Shown one piece after another: positions 16,993 to 25,783 of a stretch of 64,000 nucleotides of DNA. A program made the translations under genes and the position numbers. The notes beneath the pieces were generated by a model. That model was not told the DNA's origin. It made no database searches and saw only the letters and a list, made by a program, of their open reading frames with translations. Numbering within the stretch: the stretch's first letter is position 1; each line of letters begins with the position of its first letter. The stretch lies in contig CAJFRA010000002.1 of assembly GCA_904419295.1 (NCBI GenBank), positions 62,001 to 126,000 of the forward strand. Direction: 5' to 3'. This stretch comes from Candidatus Pseudobutyricicoccus lothianensis. GTDB taxonomy: Bacteria > Bacillota > Clostridia > Oscillospirales > Butyricicoccaceae.

Positions 16993-17952
16993 TCAGGCCA
17001 GATCCCGGTGGAGGAATGTCACAATCTGTCCCCGGGTGCAAGTCATATCAGGGCTGAAAGCAGTGGCGCTGGTGCCTTGGGTGATGCCCTGTTCCACAGC
17101 CCAAGCCACCGCCTGGGCGTATTCGGCATTGTGATCCACATCTTGAAAAGCCGAAGATGCGGCTGTGGCCGGGCTACCCGCCAGCCGCCACAAATACAAC
17201 ACTGTCTCGCTGCGGGTGCAGGGTGTTTCGCCCAAGAATACATAGGAGCCCGCCGGGCTGACGAACAGCCCTTCTTCTTTGGCCCAGCAAGCCGCCTTGG
17301 CATAGTAAGCGTCTTGGGATACATCCAGGAAGGGGTTCGCTTCCGTAGGCTCCGGCGAACCCATGGCGCGCCACAAAAATGTCAGGATCTGCCCCCGGGT
17401 GCAAGTCGCTCCCGGTGAGAAAGTGGTGGAGCTGGTGCCGTTGGTGATCCCCCGGTCCACTGCCCACAACACGGCATCGGCAAAATAGTCCGACTGCTGT
17501 ACATCGGAAAAGCCACCCACTTCCGTCCCGGAAGGGACGTCTGCCGGCCCCAGATCGCTGCTGTCGCCGATCTTGAAATAGGCGATCTCCGGCTCCCTGC
17601 CATCTTTGTATTGGATCTCGAAGGCATAAACTTCCCGGTCTTCCGGGGTAAAGCTTTCCTCAAAATACACCATAGCCGCCAGTTCATAGGTACCCAGCCA
17701 ATAAAGCTGCTGGAGGTCTATGTTCCCTTCTGCTGCCTTCCAGGTAAATGTGGTCCCTTCTGGGTAGACCGATACCGTCCGTACCCCGGCCAACGTCTCC
17801 CCCTGGATCTCTTCATAGGTGGTGGTCCCAATGCTCTGCTGGGATGCGAACAACTGCCCTTCGCTGCCCGGCACCTCGGCTGCCACAGCCGATACGGGCA
17901 AGCCGCCCAGCAACAGGACCATGGCCAACAGGCCAGAAAGAAATTTCCGCAC
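16993..17952 (-). CDS. Secreted SLH-domain protein
   Basis: A 319-aa exported protein. A signal peptide is visible (FLSGLLAMVLLLGGLPVSAV, cleavage near AVAA). About residues 30-155 form an unknown domain. Three C-terminal S-layer homology repeats follow (about 160-319), each with the pattern F-x-D-V ... WAVDRGITNGTSSTTFSPG ... CTRGQ. SLH domains bind pyruvylated secondary cell-wall polymer, so the CsaB-like fusion at 39-41 kb is a likely partner. The start is GTG (17950-17952) with GGAGAG upstream; the upstream open frame has no signal peptide. A related SLH gene lies at 21.3-23.8 kb. Confidence 0.9.
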   Translation of the reverse strand: MRKFLSGLLAMVLLLGGLPVSAVAAEVPGSEGQLFASQQSIGTTTYEEIQGETLAGVRTVSVYPEGTTFTWKAAEGNIDLQQLYWLGTYELAAMVYFEESFTPEDREVYAFEIQYKDGREPEIAYFKIGDSSDLGPADVPSGTEVGGFSDVQQSDYFADAVLWAVDRGITNGTSSTTFSPGATCTRGQILTFLWRAMGSPEPTEANPFLDVSQDAYYAKAACWAKEEGLFVSPAGSYVFLGETPCTRSETVLYLWRLAGSPATAASSAFQDVDHNAEYAQAVAWAVEQGITQGTSATAFSPDMTCTRGQIVTFLHRDLA

Positions 17953-18302
17953 AGTCAACACTCTCCTTTTCCACGCTCCGTTGTTTGTCCGCCCCGAACC
18001 ATCCCATCTCCTCCAGGCCGGTAGAGGATGGGATGCCAGCGGCAAAGCGGCTGGCGGCCCTCCGCTTGCCCTGGACAAAAAGGCGGTGCTGCGCCAAACA
18101 CGCAACACCGCCTGACCCACATACAGCTCAATCGAGCACAGGTCCGCTCTTTTTGCGCTGAACCCACCGACCAGCGGGGTTCTTCAGAACGCAGCCGGAA
18201 GCACGGCATTGCGCGGCAGCTCGCTTTCTCCTTTGCCCTTGTCCTTCTTTTGCGGGGTGCATCCGAAAACGGGAAGATGTTTTCTGGCCCTTCCCCTTCG
18301 GA
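17953..18302 (-). other. 350-nt leader region before the SLH gene, with hairpins
   Basis: No gene was found. It contains the proC terminator (18077-18112), a stem GCCAGC/GCTGGC around 18035-18055, and a stem TCCCATC...GATGGGA (18002-18033) that also holds a GAGGAG sequence on the minus strand. The last two would lie in the SLH mRNA leader if transcription starts upstream. No known riboswitch consensus was matched. Confidence 0.4.
18077..18112 (-). terminator. Terminator of proC
   Basis: On the minus strand GGCGGTGTTGCG and CGCAGCACCGCC form a 12-bp stem with one mismatch, followed by TTTTT. Confidence 0.87.
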
Positions 18303-19124
18303 TCATTTCCCCAGTTCCTGGTTCCTGTGGTAGGCCCCCAGAATGGCTTGGATGGCGGCGCTGCGCAGCCCGCCCTCTTCCAGCTTGGCTACGCCCACAA
18401 TGGTAGAGCCCCCGGGAGAACAAACAGCGTCTTTCAACGCCCCCGGGTGCTGCCCGCTCTCCAGCACCAGGGCTGCTGCCCCCATCACTGCCTGGGCAGC
18501 GTATTCCATGGCCTTGGCCCGGGGCACGCCAGCCATCACCGCGCCGTCGGCCAGGGCTTCGATGAACATATAGGTAAAAGCCGGGGTACAGCCTGCGGTC
18601 ACGCCGGCTGCGTCATTGAGTTTTTCCGGGATATCGTCAAACCGGCCGGCCATGCGCAAGATCTCCTTCATCTGCTCCACCTGCTCCTGGGAAGCCTTTT
18701 CGCCGGAGACCAGCGTCATCCCCTTGCCGATGCTGGCCGGCGTATTGGGCATGATGCGGATGAGGGGCACATGGTCCAGGCCCAAATGCTGCTCCATGCT
18801 TTCGGTGGTGACACCGGCAGCCATGGAGACCAGCACTTTTTCTTCGCCGGCCGCCATGCAATCCTTCACAGCCGGTGCGATCTCCCGCAGTACGCCGGGC
18901 AACACCTGGGGCTTGACCCCCAGCATGATAAAACGGCACTGGCGGACCACCTCTGTGTTGCTCTTGGCCACATCGCAGCCCACTTGCTCTGCCAGCCGCC
19001 GGGCTTTCTCCTCTGTGTGGTTGGTGATCAGCACTTGTTTGGGGTCGATCCCCTTGCAGGCCGCCTGGACCAGCGCACCGCCCATGTTTCCCGTTCCGAT
19101 AAAACCAATGGTATAATTCGACAT
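18303..19124 (-). CDS. proC: Pyrroline-5-carboxylate reductase
   Basis: ProC reduces pyrroline-5-carboxylate to proline with NAD(P)H, the last step of proline synthesis. The 273-aa length fits. The Rossmann motif GFIGTGNMGGALV is at residues 7-19, and the C-terminal signature GVTAGCTPAFTYMFIEALADGA, followed by DAVCSPGGSTI, is intact. Two ATGs (19124, 19130) lie next to an AGAGGA; the inner one matches usual ProC starts. It is 14 nt downstream of the VanW-like gene. Confidence 0.95.
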   Translation of the reverse strand: MSNYTIGFIGTGNMGGALVQAACKGIDPKQVLITNHTEEKARRLAEQVGCDVAKSNTEVVRQCRFIMLGVKPQVLPGVLREIAPAVKDCMAAGEEKVLVSMAAGVTTESMEQHLGLDHVPLIRIMPNTPASIGKGMTLVSGEKASQEQVEQMKEILRMAGRFDDIPEKLNDAAGVTAGCTPAFTYMFIEALADGAVMAGVPRAKAMEYAAQAVMGAAALVLESGQHPGALKDAVCSPGGSTIVGVAKLEEGGLRSAAIQAILGAYHRNQELGK

Positions 19125-19138
19125 ATCCATTCCTCTTT

Positions 19139-19975
19139 TTAATTTGTTTTCTCTTCTTCCCGGATCATGGCCGGGTCGACATAACTGGCATCGTAGAGCA
19201 CCAAGGCCCGGTTGCGCATCAGCACCTGGTCTTGATACCGGCCGGTATCCCGCTCCACTGTGCGGCGCAGGATGGTGTTGCACCGGTAGAGCTGTTCACC
19301 GCAGCGGACAAAATACTCGTCTTCCGCCCGGATGTGGTAAGTGTGTTCCAGCATCCGCTGAGCCCGCAGCTCGCCGCACAGGTACTCCCCATCCACCCAG
19401 ACACGCAGCTGGAACAGTTGGTCTGTGTCATTGCGCAGCCGGTAATCCAGGTAGTTATAGGCGATGGAAGTCCCCACACCAAAGGGGACCTGGCGGCCAA
19501 AATCGGGGAACAGATCCATCTGATCGTGGTGGTGGTGCTCCACAACAGTCAGCGGGCTGTGAAGGGCCATCCAATGGATCAAGTTCGTGAATTGGCACAT
19601 GCCGCCGCCCACCCCTTGCCCTGTGGCGCCATTGCGGATGGTCATGCCAGGCCGGTAGCCCTTCCGGGCCGTGCACCGCCCCACCATGCGCCAAAAGGAA
19701 AAAGTCTCCCCTGGGGCGATGACCACCCCGTGGACACGGGGCGCGGCCAGCGCCAAGTTGACCGCTTTGTTTTCCTGCAGCTGCATATCCACCTGGCCCA
19801 GCCGGCGGCGGATCAGCGACTTGTGCCGGTAGACCAGCACAGGCAGCGGTTCTGCCATCTGCCGCTTGGCAAAAGGCCCCCGGGCAAGATCTTGCAGTTT
19901 GCGGCGCAGGATCTCCTTTTCTACTGAAAGGCGATAGGCCGCCGGGCAAAGTTCGCAAAACAGTTTTCTTGCCAT
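19139..19975 (-). CDS. VanW family protein
   Basis: A 278-aa protein with the VanW domain: APGETFSFWRMVG, then GYRPGMTIRNGATGQGVGGG and MCQFTNLIHWMALHS. VanW accompanies some vancomycin-resistance clusters, but its activity is unknown and most clostridial homologues lie outside such clusters, as here. No vanA/H/X homologues are nearby. A histidine run (HHHHDQMD) lies about residue 150. RBS GGGGAGG precedes the ATG. The 3' end is close to proC, suggesting one transcript. Confidence 0.88.
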   Translation of the reverse strand: MARKLFCELCPAAYRLSVEKEILRRKLQDLARGPFAKRQMAEPLPVLVYRHKSLIRRRLGQVDMQLQENKAVNLALAAPRVHGVVIAPGETFSFWRMVGRCTARKGYRPGMTIRNGATGQGVGGGMCQFTNLIHWMALHSPLTVVEHHHHDQMDLFPDFGRQVPFGVGTSIAYNYLDYRLRNDTDQLFQLRVWVDGEYLCGELRAQRMLEHTYHIRAEDEYFVRCGEQLYRCNTILRRTVERDTGRYQDQVLMRNRALVLYDASYVDPAMIREEEKTN

Positions 19976-20146
19976 GGAATTACCTCCCCTTTTTCTCTCT
20001 GTCCTGCCCAGCCTTCCAGGCAGGGCAGTGCGGCGGGTCTCTTTCCTTTGGCCTCCCTTTTGGAGCGGCGCGCTGGTCAATACAAACTGCAGCGGTTTAC
20101 CTATATTTTACCCAATCTCAGCCAGGTCTGCAAGGGGAAAGGGGCC

Positions 20147-20971
20147 TTATGGCTGTTTTTGTTCTACGGTGTACACATCGGTGCGGCGGGCTGAAAGCAG
20201 GGGCAGCTGCTGCCGCACTTCTTCCACCCGGTCCAGGTCCACTTCCACCACGTGGACCTGGGGCTTTTCATCGGCCCGCCAGACCACGTCTCCCCAGGGA
20301 GAAACCACCATGGAGTTGCCGTAAGAGACATAGCAGCCTTTTTCATCCCGGGCGGGCGCCACGCCCACTGTGTAGCACTGGCCGTCCACTGCCCGCTGGC
20401 GGAACATCAGTTCCCAGTGGGCCGGGCCCGTGGTCATGTTGAAGGCGGCGGGCACCACCAGCACTTTTGCCCCTTGCAGCACCATCAGCCGGGCCAGTTC
20501 CGGGAACCGGAAATCAAAGCAGATGCACAGGCCCATTTTGCACCAGGGCGTTTCGAAGACCGTCACTTCGTTCCCCGGGGTAAAAGTGGCCGATTCCCGA
20601 AAGCTTTGGCCCCCCTTGACATCGATGTCAAACAGGTGCATCTTCCGGTGCCGGGCCACCTGCCGCCCCTGGCTGTCAAACACAAAAGAGGTGTTGTAGA
20701 CCTTGCCTGCTTCGTCCACCTCCGGTATGGAACCGCCCACCAGCCACAGTTGGTTTTCCTGGGCCATGCGGGACAAGGCCTGCCAAGTGGGCCCTCCCTG
20801 GGGCTCCGCATATTCAGCAAAATACTCATTGGAATAAGGCGCATTGAATATTTCCGGCAGTATCGCTATATCTGCCCCTTGGGCTTTGCATTCCGCCACA
20901 TGGGCGGCGGCGCGGGCCACATTGTCTTGTTTGTCCAAAGTGGCGCCCATTTGGATCAATCCCAGTTTCAT
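20147..20971 (-). CDS. Carbon-nitrogen hydrolase (omega-amidase/Nit2-like)
   Basis: A 274-aa nitrilase-superfamily amidase. The catalytic triad is visible: Glu in ILPEIFNAP, Lys in HRKMHLFD, and Cys in CICFDFRFPE. The closest familiar group is the Nit2/omega-amidase branch, which hydrolyses alpha-ketoglutaramate; substrate assignment is inference. RBS AAAGGAG is 8 nt before the ATG (20969-20971). Confidence 0.9.
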   Translation of the reverse strand: MKLGLIQMGATLDKQDNVARAAAHVAECKAQGADIAILPEIFNAPYSNEYFAEYAEPQGGPTWQALSRMAQENQLWLVGGSIPEVDEAGKVYNTSFVFDSQGRQVARHRKMHLFDIDVKGGQSFRESATFTPGNEVTVFETPWCKMGLCICFDFRFPELARLMVLQGAKVLVVPAAFNMTTGPAHWELMFRQRAVDGQCYTVGVAPARDEKGCYVSYGNSMVVSPWGDVVWRADEKPQVHVVEVDLDRVEEVRQQLPLLSARRTDVYTVEQKQP

Positions 20972-21285
20972 ATGCTTTCTCCTTTCCTGCAATCAGCGAC
21001 ATTGGATGCACTGTGTTGCTTTTTTACTCACTCTTCTCATTTGCTGTTTTCATGAAAGCTCCAAGTGTTGCTTTCAAAATATGCCCGATCGCGGGCTTTT
21101 TCCCAATACCTATGCCGATTTCCCTCAATGTAATGCATCATTCAAGCTAAGTCGAACCACAGCCAGCGGAAGAAATATCGAAGATACCTGCGTGGGCGGC
21201 CTCTCAGATGGAGGCCGCCCACATAGAAGACGGTAGCGGTTTTGATCGGAAACGTCTATTTTCTCCACAATGCCGTCCCGGGAAT
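20972..21285. other. Intergenic region, 314 nt
   Basis: No coding frame was found. The half next to the SLH-transglutaminase gene holds the 12-bp hairpin at 21192-21222. The rest should carry the promoter of the carbon-nitrogen hydrolase gene, but no convincing -35/-10 pair was seen. Confidence 0.4.
21192..21222 (-). terminator. Perfect 12-bp hairpin after the SLH-transglutaminase gene
   Basis: GTGGGCGGCCTC (21192-21203) and GAGGCCGCCCAC (21211-21222) pair without mismatch around a 7-nt loop. No T-run follows directly on the minus strand. Confidence 0.55.
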
Positions 21286-23781
21286 TTATTGTGCGGACCG
21301 ATAAGTGATGGTTACCGTGCAAGTCTTGGCATTAAAGCTCTTGCCCAAGGTGAGATAATAATCCGTTCCGGCAACAAGGCCGTCCACCGTATGGCCATGG
21401 GTACTCACCTTTTCATAGGCAGCATAGATGTTATCGCCGCTATCGTCCCCATCCTGATACTGGAACAACACAGAGGATTCACGGTTCCGGATGGCATCCT
21501 CGATCCGGGCTGCATATTCGTCTACACTCAGCGCTTCCTGATTCAAATAGCGGATGGTCAGAGAGAACACTCCCGTCTTTCCATTCGTCCCGCTGGCAGT
21601 GATCTCATAGTCCACGCCGAAAGCTAAGCCGCCGGGAGTGGTGTAGCCGCTGGCCTTCACTGTATTGGCAGCCCTACTGGCGTAATAGGATCCCTGTTTG
21701 CCGTCTGCATAGATTCCAGGCTGAAGCTCGATCCGATTTTTCCTGGCATCCAGCCCTGCCTCGATCTCTTCCACATAGCGCGCTGTCTCCTGAGCAGCCC
21801 ACTTCTTGTTCGTGATGCTAACTACCCCACCAGATTTGGCACTGAGGCGGTAGTCGGTGGTGGCCCAGGAGGTATGGTAGGTGTATCCGCCGAAACTATA
21901 CCCTTCGGTACACATGTTGTCGCAGGCCAGTTCGATGGCATCATCGGTGTAGCCGGTGAGGTTCACCTCATAGGTCTCACAGGCACCGTTTACTATGGCT
22001 TGCTGGAGGATCGGCTGAATCTGGGCCGCAGCGGCTGCATTTTCGGTGTCCTGCTGGTGCTGCTGCTGTTCTTGCTCCTCCTGCTGTAGGCCCTGACGGC
22101 GCTGGATTTCCTCCATCACATCAGCACGGCGAATCTGGTAGCACATATTAGTGCTGTCAAAGGACATCACCATATAATCTGGGTATTGGTCCACAATGAC
22201 CTGACTGACTTGTCCGCGGTACTGGGACAGGTCAGAGGCATCAATCCCAGAGCCAGAAAAATCGATATAGGCGTAGCGGGCATCCTGCAGCTGATCCTCT
22301 GTGGCCGCCTGCAGGGCTGCTTCCGTCTGATAGGGGAATCCCTTGATGGCGTCATAGCAGATCGTGAGGATTTGATTCAGCACCTCCTGCTTGGCCTGTT
22401 CTGTGGTGTCGGGTAGTTCTACACCGTCATATTTGGTGCTGGTGCAGACGTGGTCGGCCGTCCAGCTGGCGTGATCCCGGCGCATATAGGCATCACTTTT
22501 CAAGAAGTAATCATAGCGGATAAAATCACCGCCCCGATTGATGGGGTCGTCCCAAGTGGTATCTACATGGTACCATGCCCCGTCGATCTCCACGATGTTC
22601 CAGCCGTGGCTACTGTTCCCCACATACTCGCAGGTGACACCTGCGGCGTTCATTAAGGCCTCGTAGGCCTTGGCATAACCGGAACAAACGGCGGTGCCCT
22701 CCAGCAAGGCACCCTCGGCCTTGTGGGAAATGTAGGGCATATCGCCGCTGTATAGCCTCTTATCATAATCGCAGTTGAGAATCAAGTAGTCATGAAGGGC
22801 CTTGGCAATCTCGTAGTCGCTCATGCTGGAAGTGATGATTTCATCCACCACCCGCTGGGCCTCAGCCTGGACCTCTTCAGAGATGACGCGCCAGTCGTTG
22901 GCCGCCGCAGTCGCAGAGGAGGTGGTGTAGTAGGCTGCTAAAGTTTTAGCAATTTTGCCATCCTGCTCATAGGCATTTACATGGGTGACATTATAAGGAT
23001 TTTTCCCGTCTATATCGGCTATTTTTAGCGCTAGCTGCTCTGCTTGGGATGCTTCCAGGTTGAAATCACTGATGTCAATGGCAGCCTTTTTATCTAAGAA
23101 GCCAGTGATGATGGCCAACGTGGCGCCGGCCTCATCCGACAGAGCCGGATGCTCCAGATCGGAAGTGGACTGCTCCTCTTGTCCTCCCAGCTGCTTCCAT
23201 AAGCAGTAGACCACATCAGACCGGGGGCAACCGCCCTTGGCCGTGTAGGTAAGCCCGGTAGTAAGGCCGTTGTTCTGGGCCCAGCGCACCGCATCGGCAG
23301 ACCAAGTGCTGCCACTGGCGGCACCGCCGGCAGCCCGGCAGAGGATGGCAAAGATATGGTCATATGTCAGCGTGCCGGCCCGATCAAAGAGGCCACCGCC
23401 CACGCCATTGACCAATCCCTCCTCTGTAGCCCACAGTATGGCGTCATAATAATAAGCGCCGGAGTCGGTGACGTCGGTAAAGGTGGAGACCGAGGAAGTG
23501 GGCTCTGGCCTTCCCATGGCTCGCCAAAGGAAGGTAACGGCCTCTTGCCGGGTGACAGTACTGGCCGGTGAGAAGGTGGTGGCGGTGGTGCCAGTGGTGA
23601 TTGCTTTGTCCACAGCCCACTCTACCGCCTCAGCATAGTAGTCTGTCGCCTGTACGTCAGTGAAGCCTTCGAAGGTGGTATCTTCCGCCGCCTGAACGGT
23701 GATAGGGATTGCTCCAGCCAGCAGGACAACGGCCAGCAGAAGAGAGAGGATCCTTTGGGGCAGTGCGTTTCTCTTTTTCAT
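21286..23781 (-). CDS. Secreted SLH protein with transglutaminase-like domain
   Basis: An 831-aa exported protein. A signal peptide (RILSLLLAVVLLAGAIPITV) is followed by three SLH repeats (residues about 35-210; WAVDKAITTGTTATTFSPA in the first). A transglutaminase-like domain lies at about 300-440: Cys in GTAVCSGYAKAYEAL, His in NSSHGWNIVEIDG, and Asp in YHVDTTWDDP. This domain may act as a protease or peptide-crosslinking enzyme at the wall. A Q/E-rich linker (about 575-600) and a C-terminal region of unknown fold follow. The SLH repeats are N-terminal, unlike the C-terminal ones of the 17-kb protein. RBS AAGGAG supports the ATG at 23779-23781. Confidence 0.9.
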   Translation of the reverse strand: MKKRNALPQRILSLLLAVVLLAGAIPITVQAAEDTTFEGFTDVQATDYYAEAVEWAVDKAITTGTTATTFSPASTVTRQEAVTFLWRAMGRPEPTSSVSTFTDVTDSGAYYYDAILWATEEGLVNGVGGGLFDRAGTLTYDHIFAILCRAAGGAASGSTWSADAVRWAQNNGLTTGLTYTAKGGCPRSDVVYCLWKQLGGQEEQSTSDLEHPALSDEAGATLAIITGFLDKKAAIDISDFNLEASQAEQLALKIADIDGKNPYNVTHVNAYEQDGKIAKTLAAYYTTSSATAAANDWRVISEEVQAEAQRVVDEIITSSMSDYEIAKALHDYLILNCDYDKRLYSGDMPYISHKAEGALLEGTAVCSGYAKAYEALMNAAGVTCEYVGNSSHGWNIVEIDGAWYHVDTTWDDPINRGGDFIRYDYFLKSDAYMRRDHASWTADHVCTSTKYDGVELPDTTEQAKQEVLNQILTICYDAIKGFPYQTEAALQAATEDQLQDARYAYIDFSGSGIDASDLSQYRGQVSQVIVDQYPDYMVMSFDSTNMCYQIRRADVMEEIQRRQGLQQEEQEQQQHQQDTENAAAAAQIQPILQQAIVNGACETYEVNLTGYTDDAIELACDNMCTEGYSFGGYTYHTSWATTDYRLSAKSGGVVSITNKKWAAQETARYVEEIEAGLDARKNRIELQPGIYADGKQGSYYASRAANTVKASGYTTPGGLAFGVDYEITASGTNGKTGVFSLTIRYLNQEALSVDEYAARIEDAIRNRESSVLFQYQDGDDSGDNIYAAYEKVSTHGHTVDGLVAGTDYYLTLGKSFNAKTCTVTITYRSAQ

Positions 23782-23880
23782 TGAATACTCCTTTCTCCCC
23801 CCAGCCAGGGCCGCAAATGCCGGATTGGCCGGTGAGGAATAAAGCATTTCTTATTTGACTCTATAATGGCAAAGGAGTCC

Positions 23881-23909
23881 GTGACAGCGCCCCCGCCCCG
23901 TGTTATCAT
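23881..23909 (+). promoter_or_regulatory. Likely promoter of the P-loop kinase gene
   Basis: GTGACA (23881-23886) and TATCAT (23904-23909) with a 17-nt spacer. The start codon lies 34 nt downstream. Confidence 0.5.
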
Positions 23910-23942
23910 AGAGGCAACACCGATTTTAGGGGAGGGGTCTTA

Positions 23943-24473
23943 TTGGCAAAGTTAGTCATCATCCGCGGCAATTCGGGCAGCGGCAAAACAACGGTGGCCA
24001 AAGCCTTGCAGCACCGTTTGGGGCACCATGTGCTGCTCCTCTCTCAAGACATGGTACGCCGGGAGATCCTCCGTGTCAAAGATGGGCCGGACTGCCTGGC
24101 TCTGCCTTTGATGCAGCAGCTGCTTTTCTACGGGTACCAGCACTGTGCTTTCACCATTGTAGAAGGCATCTTCCGCTCTGCCTGGTATGAGCCTTTTTTT
24201 CGCTCCGCCCAAGCATGGTTCCAAGACCAGATCTTTGCCTACTACTACGAACTGCCCTTTGCAGAGACCTTGCGGAGGCACCAGACCAAGCCCAACCGGG
24301 ATGCCTTTGGCGCGGAGGACATGCAACGCTGGTGGGTCCCCCACGACTATCTGCCCAATATCCGGGAAACCATTTTCACCGCTCAAGTTTCAGCTGATCA
24401 GGCCGTGGAGCAGATCCTCCACGACCTGTCCGCCCCATCTGCCGGGGCGTGCTGCCGCCCGGCGTCGCCATAG
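23943..24473 (+). CDS. P-loop kinase-like protein (AAA family)
   Basis: A 176-aa protein with Walker A RGNSGSGKTTVAKAL at residues 8-22, a possible switch SQDMVRREIL, and the acidic segment IVEGIF. This layout is that of small zeta-toxin/uridine-kinase-like P-loop proteins that phosphorylate small molecules; the substrate is unknown. There is no antitoxin-like partner next to it. The start is TTG (23943-23945) with GGGGAGGGG upstream. It is a single gene convergent with the peptidase gene. Confidence 0.8.
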   Translation: MAKLVIIRGNSGSGKTTVAKALQHRLGHHVLLLSQDMVRREILRVKDGPDCLALPLMQQLLFYGYQHCAFTIVEGIFRSAWYEPFFRSAQAWFQDQIFAYYYELPFAETLRRHQTKPNRDAFGAEDMQRWWVPHDYLPNIRETIFTAQVSADQAVEQILHDLSAPSAGACCRPASP

Positions 24474-24492
24474 CTCAAACGGCATCTCGCCC

Positions 24493-25713
24493 CTATTTTT
24501 TGTGCTTTTCCACCTTGGGCTGGCATACGCCCTCCACACCGGTCAGCAACAGCAGCATCAGCAGGGTGTGCTGAGGGCCCGGATAGTTGGGGTCGGGTTG
24601 GTACCATTCGTCCGGGTTGTGGCAATCGCCGCCGGTGCCGCCGTAGCCCAGCACCGCCGCGGGCACGCCCAGGCTGACGGGTACGTTGCAATCGGTGCTG
24701 CCCGCTTCGCTGATCACCGGTTTTTTGCCAAATACGCTGAGCACCTCTGCAAAGGTGTTGACCATCAAACCGTCGTGGGGCTGGGAGCCTGCAGGCCGGT
24801 CGCCCAGCAGCTCAATGTCGATCTTCACGCTGTCTGTATGGTTCCAGTGTTCTGTCTCTGCCGGCGCCGCCGCTTTGCACATCTCCAAAATGGTGGCTTC
24901 CAATTTGGCCAGTTCCTGGGCGCTGTTGGAGCGGATGTCGATGAGCATGCTGGCCTCGCAGGGGATGGAGTTGATGGAGGTGCCGCCCGATACCACGCCG
25001 ACATTGAAGGTGGTCTTGGGCTCTTTCAGGCCGTGGAGCTGGGCGATGGAATGGATGGCCCGGCCCATGGCGTGAATGGGGTTCGGCTTGCCAAAAGCGC
25101 CGAAGCTGTGGCCGCCTTCCGCCCGGTAAGTCACTTTGTACCGCTTGCTGCCCGTGGCATCCAGCAAGATCTCATCCACGCCCCAATGGTCCAGCGAGAT
25201 GAAGGCGTCGATCTCCAGCGTGCGGAACAGTTCCTTGACGCCCCGCAGGTCGCCCAGGCCCTCTTCGCCCACATTGCCGCACAAGATCACGGTGCCCACC
25301 GGCTTGAGGTCTGCCTGGCGGAAGGCCCGGGCCAGGCTGAGCACTTCGGCCAGCGCCCGGGTATCGTCGCAAATGCCCGGGCAGCGGTAAACGCCGTTCT
25401 CCTCTTTCACCTCCAGAGGCAGGCTCCGGGGGAACACGGTGTCTAGGTGGCCGGCCACCATCACGGTGGGCGCCGCCGGGTCTGTGCCGGGGATGGTGAC
25501 ATACACATTGCCCACTTTGTCAATGGTGGGTTCATATCCCATTTCCGTCAGCCGGCGGGCAAAATCCGCTGTCCGCTCCCCCTCATCGTTGGAGGGTGCC
25601 GGGATCTGCACGATCTCCAGCTGTTCTTTCAGCGTATGTTCCGTATCGCTCTTCAAAAAATCCAGCGCTTGTGCAACTGCCGGGGTCTCCATCAGCTTTT
25701 CAACAGTTTTCAT
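24493..25713 (-). CDS. M20 family metallopeptidase
   Basis: A 406-aa M20 (M20/M25/M40) peptidase, tripeptidase-T-like in layout. Metal-site motifs are visible: GHLDTVF, CDDTRA, EEGLGD, and the C-terminal GPQHTLL. The central dimerisation domain contains GGHSFGAFGKPNP. It probably cleaves small peptides or an N-acyl amino acid. RBS AAGGAG is 8 nt before the ATG at 25711-25713. The open frame continuing to 26181 overlaps asd and is not used. It lies downstream of asd, separated by a terminator. Confidence 0.9.
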   Translation of the reverse strand: MKTVEKLMETPAVAQALDFLKSDTEHTLKEQLEIVQIPAPSNDEGERTADFARRLTEMGYEPTIDKVGNVYVTIPGTDPAAPTVMVAGHLDTVFPRSLPLEVKEENGVYRCPGICDDTRALAEVLSLARAFRQADLKPVGTVILCGNVGEEGLGDLRGVKELFRTLEIDAFISLDHWGVDEILLDATGSKRYKVTYRAEGGHSFGAFGKPNPIHAMGRAIHSIAQLHGLKEPKTTFNVGVVSGGTSINSIPCEASMLIDIRSNSAQELAKLEATILEMCKAAAPAETEHWNHTDSVKIDIELLGDRPAGSQPHDGLMVNTFAEVLSVFGKKPVISEAGSTDCNVPVSLGVPAAVLGYGGTGGDCHNPDEWYQPDPNYPGPQHTLLMLLLLTGVEGVCQPKVEKHKK

Positions 25714-25742
25714 GGTCCTTCTCCTTTGTCGGTTTCTATGCC

Positions 25743-25775
25743 AAAGCCCCCTGGGCCTTCGGGCTGCCAGGGGGC
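25743..25775 (-). terminator. Terminator of asd
   Basis: GCCCCCTGG (25746-25754) and CCAGGGGGC (25767-25775) pair, with an inner GCC-TTC-GGGC; TTT follows on the minus strand. Confidence 0.7.
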
Positions 25776-25783
25776 CTGTCATA

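Noticed and set aside
18113..18302. Possible c-di-GMP-I riboswitch before the SLH gene
   Set aside because: The partial strings GGGCAAAGG and GCGCAATGCC do not form the required stems, and a terminator lies between them and the SLH gene.
23943..24473. Zeta-toxin type toxin-antitoxin pair
   Set aside because: Only the P-loop protein is present; no small antitoxin gene lies on either side.
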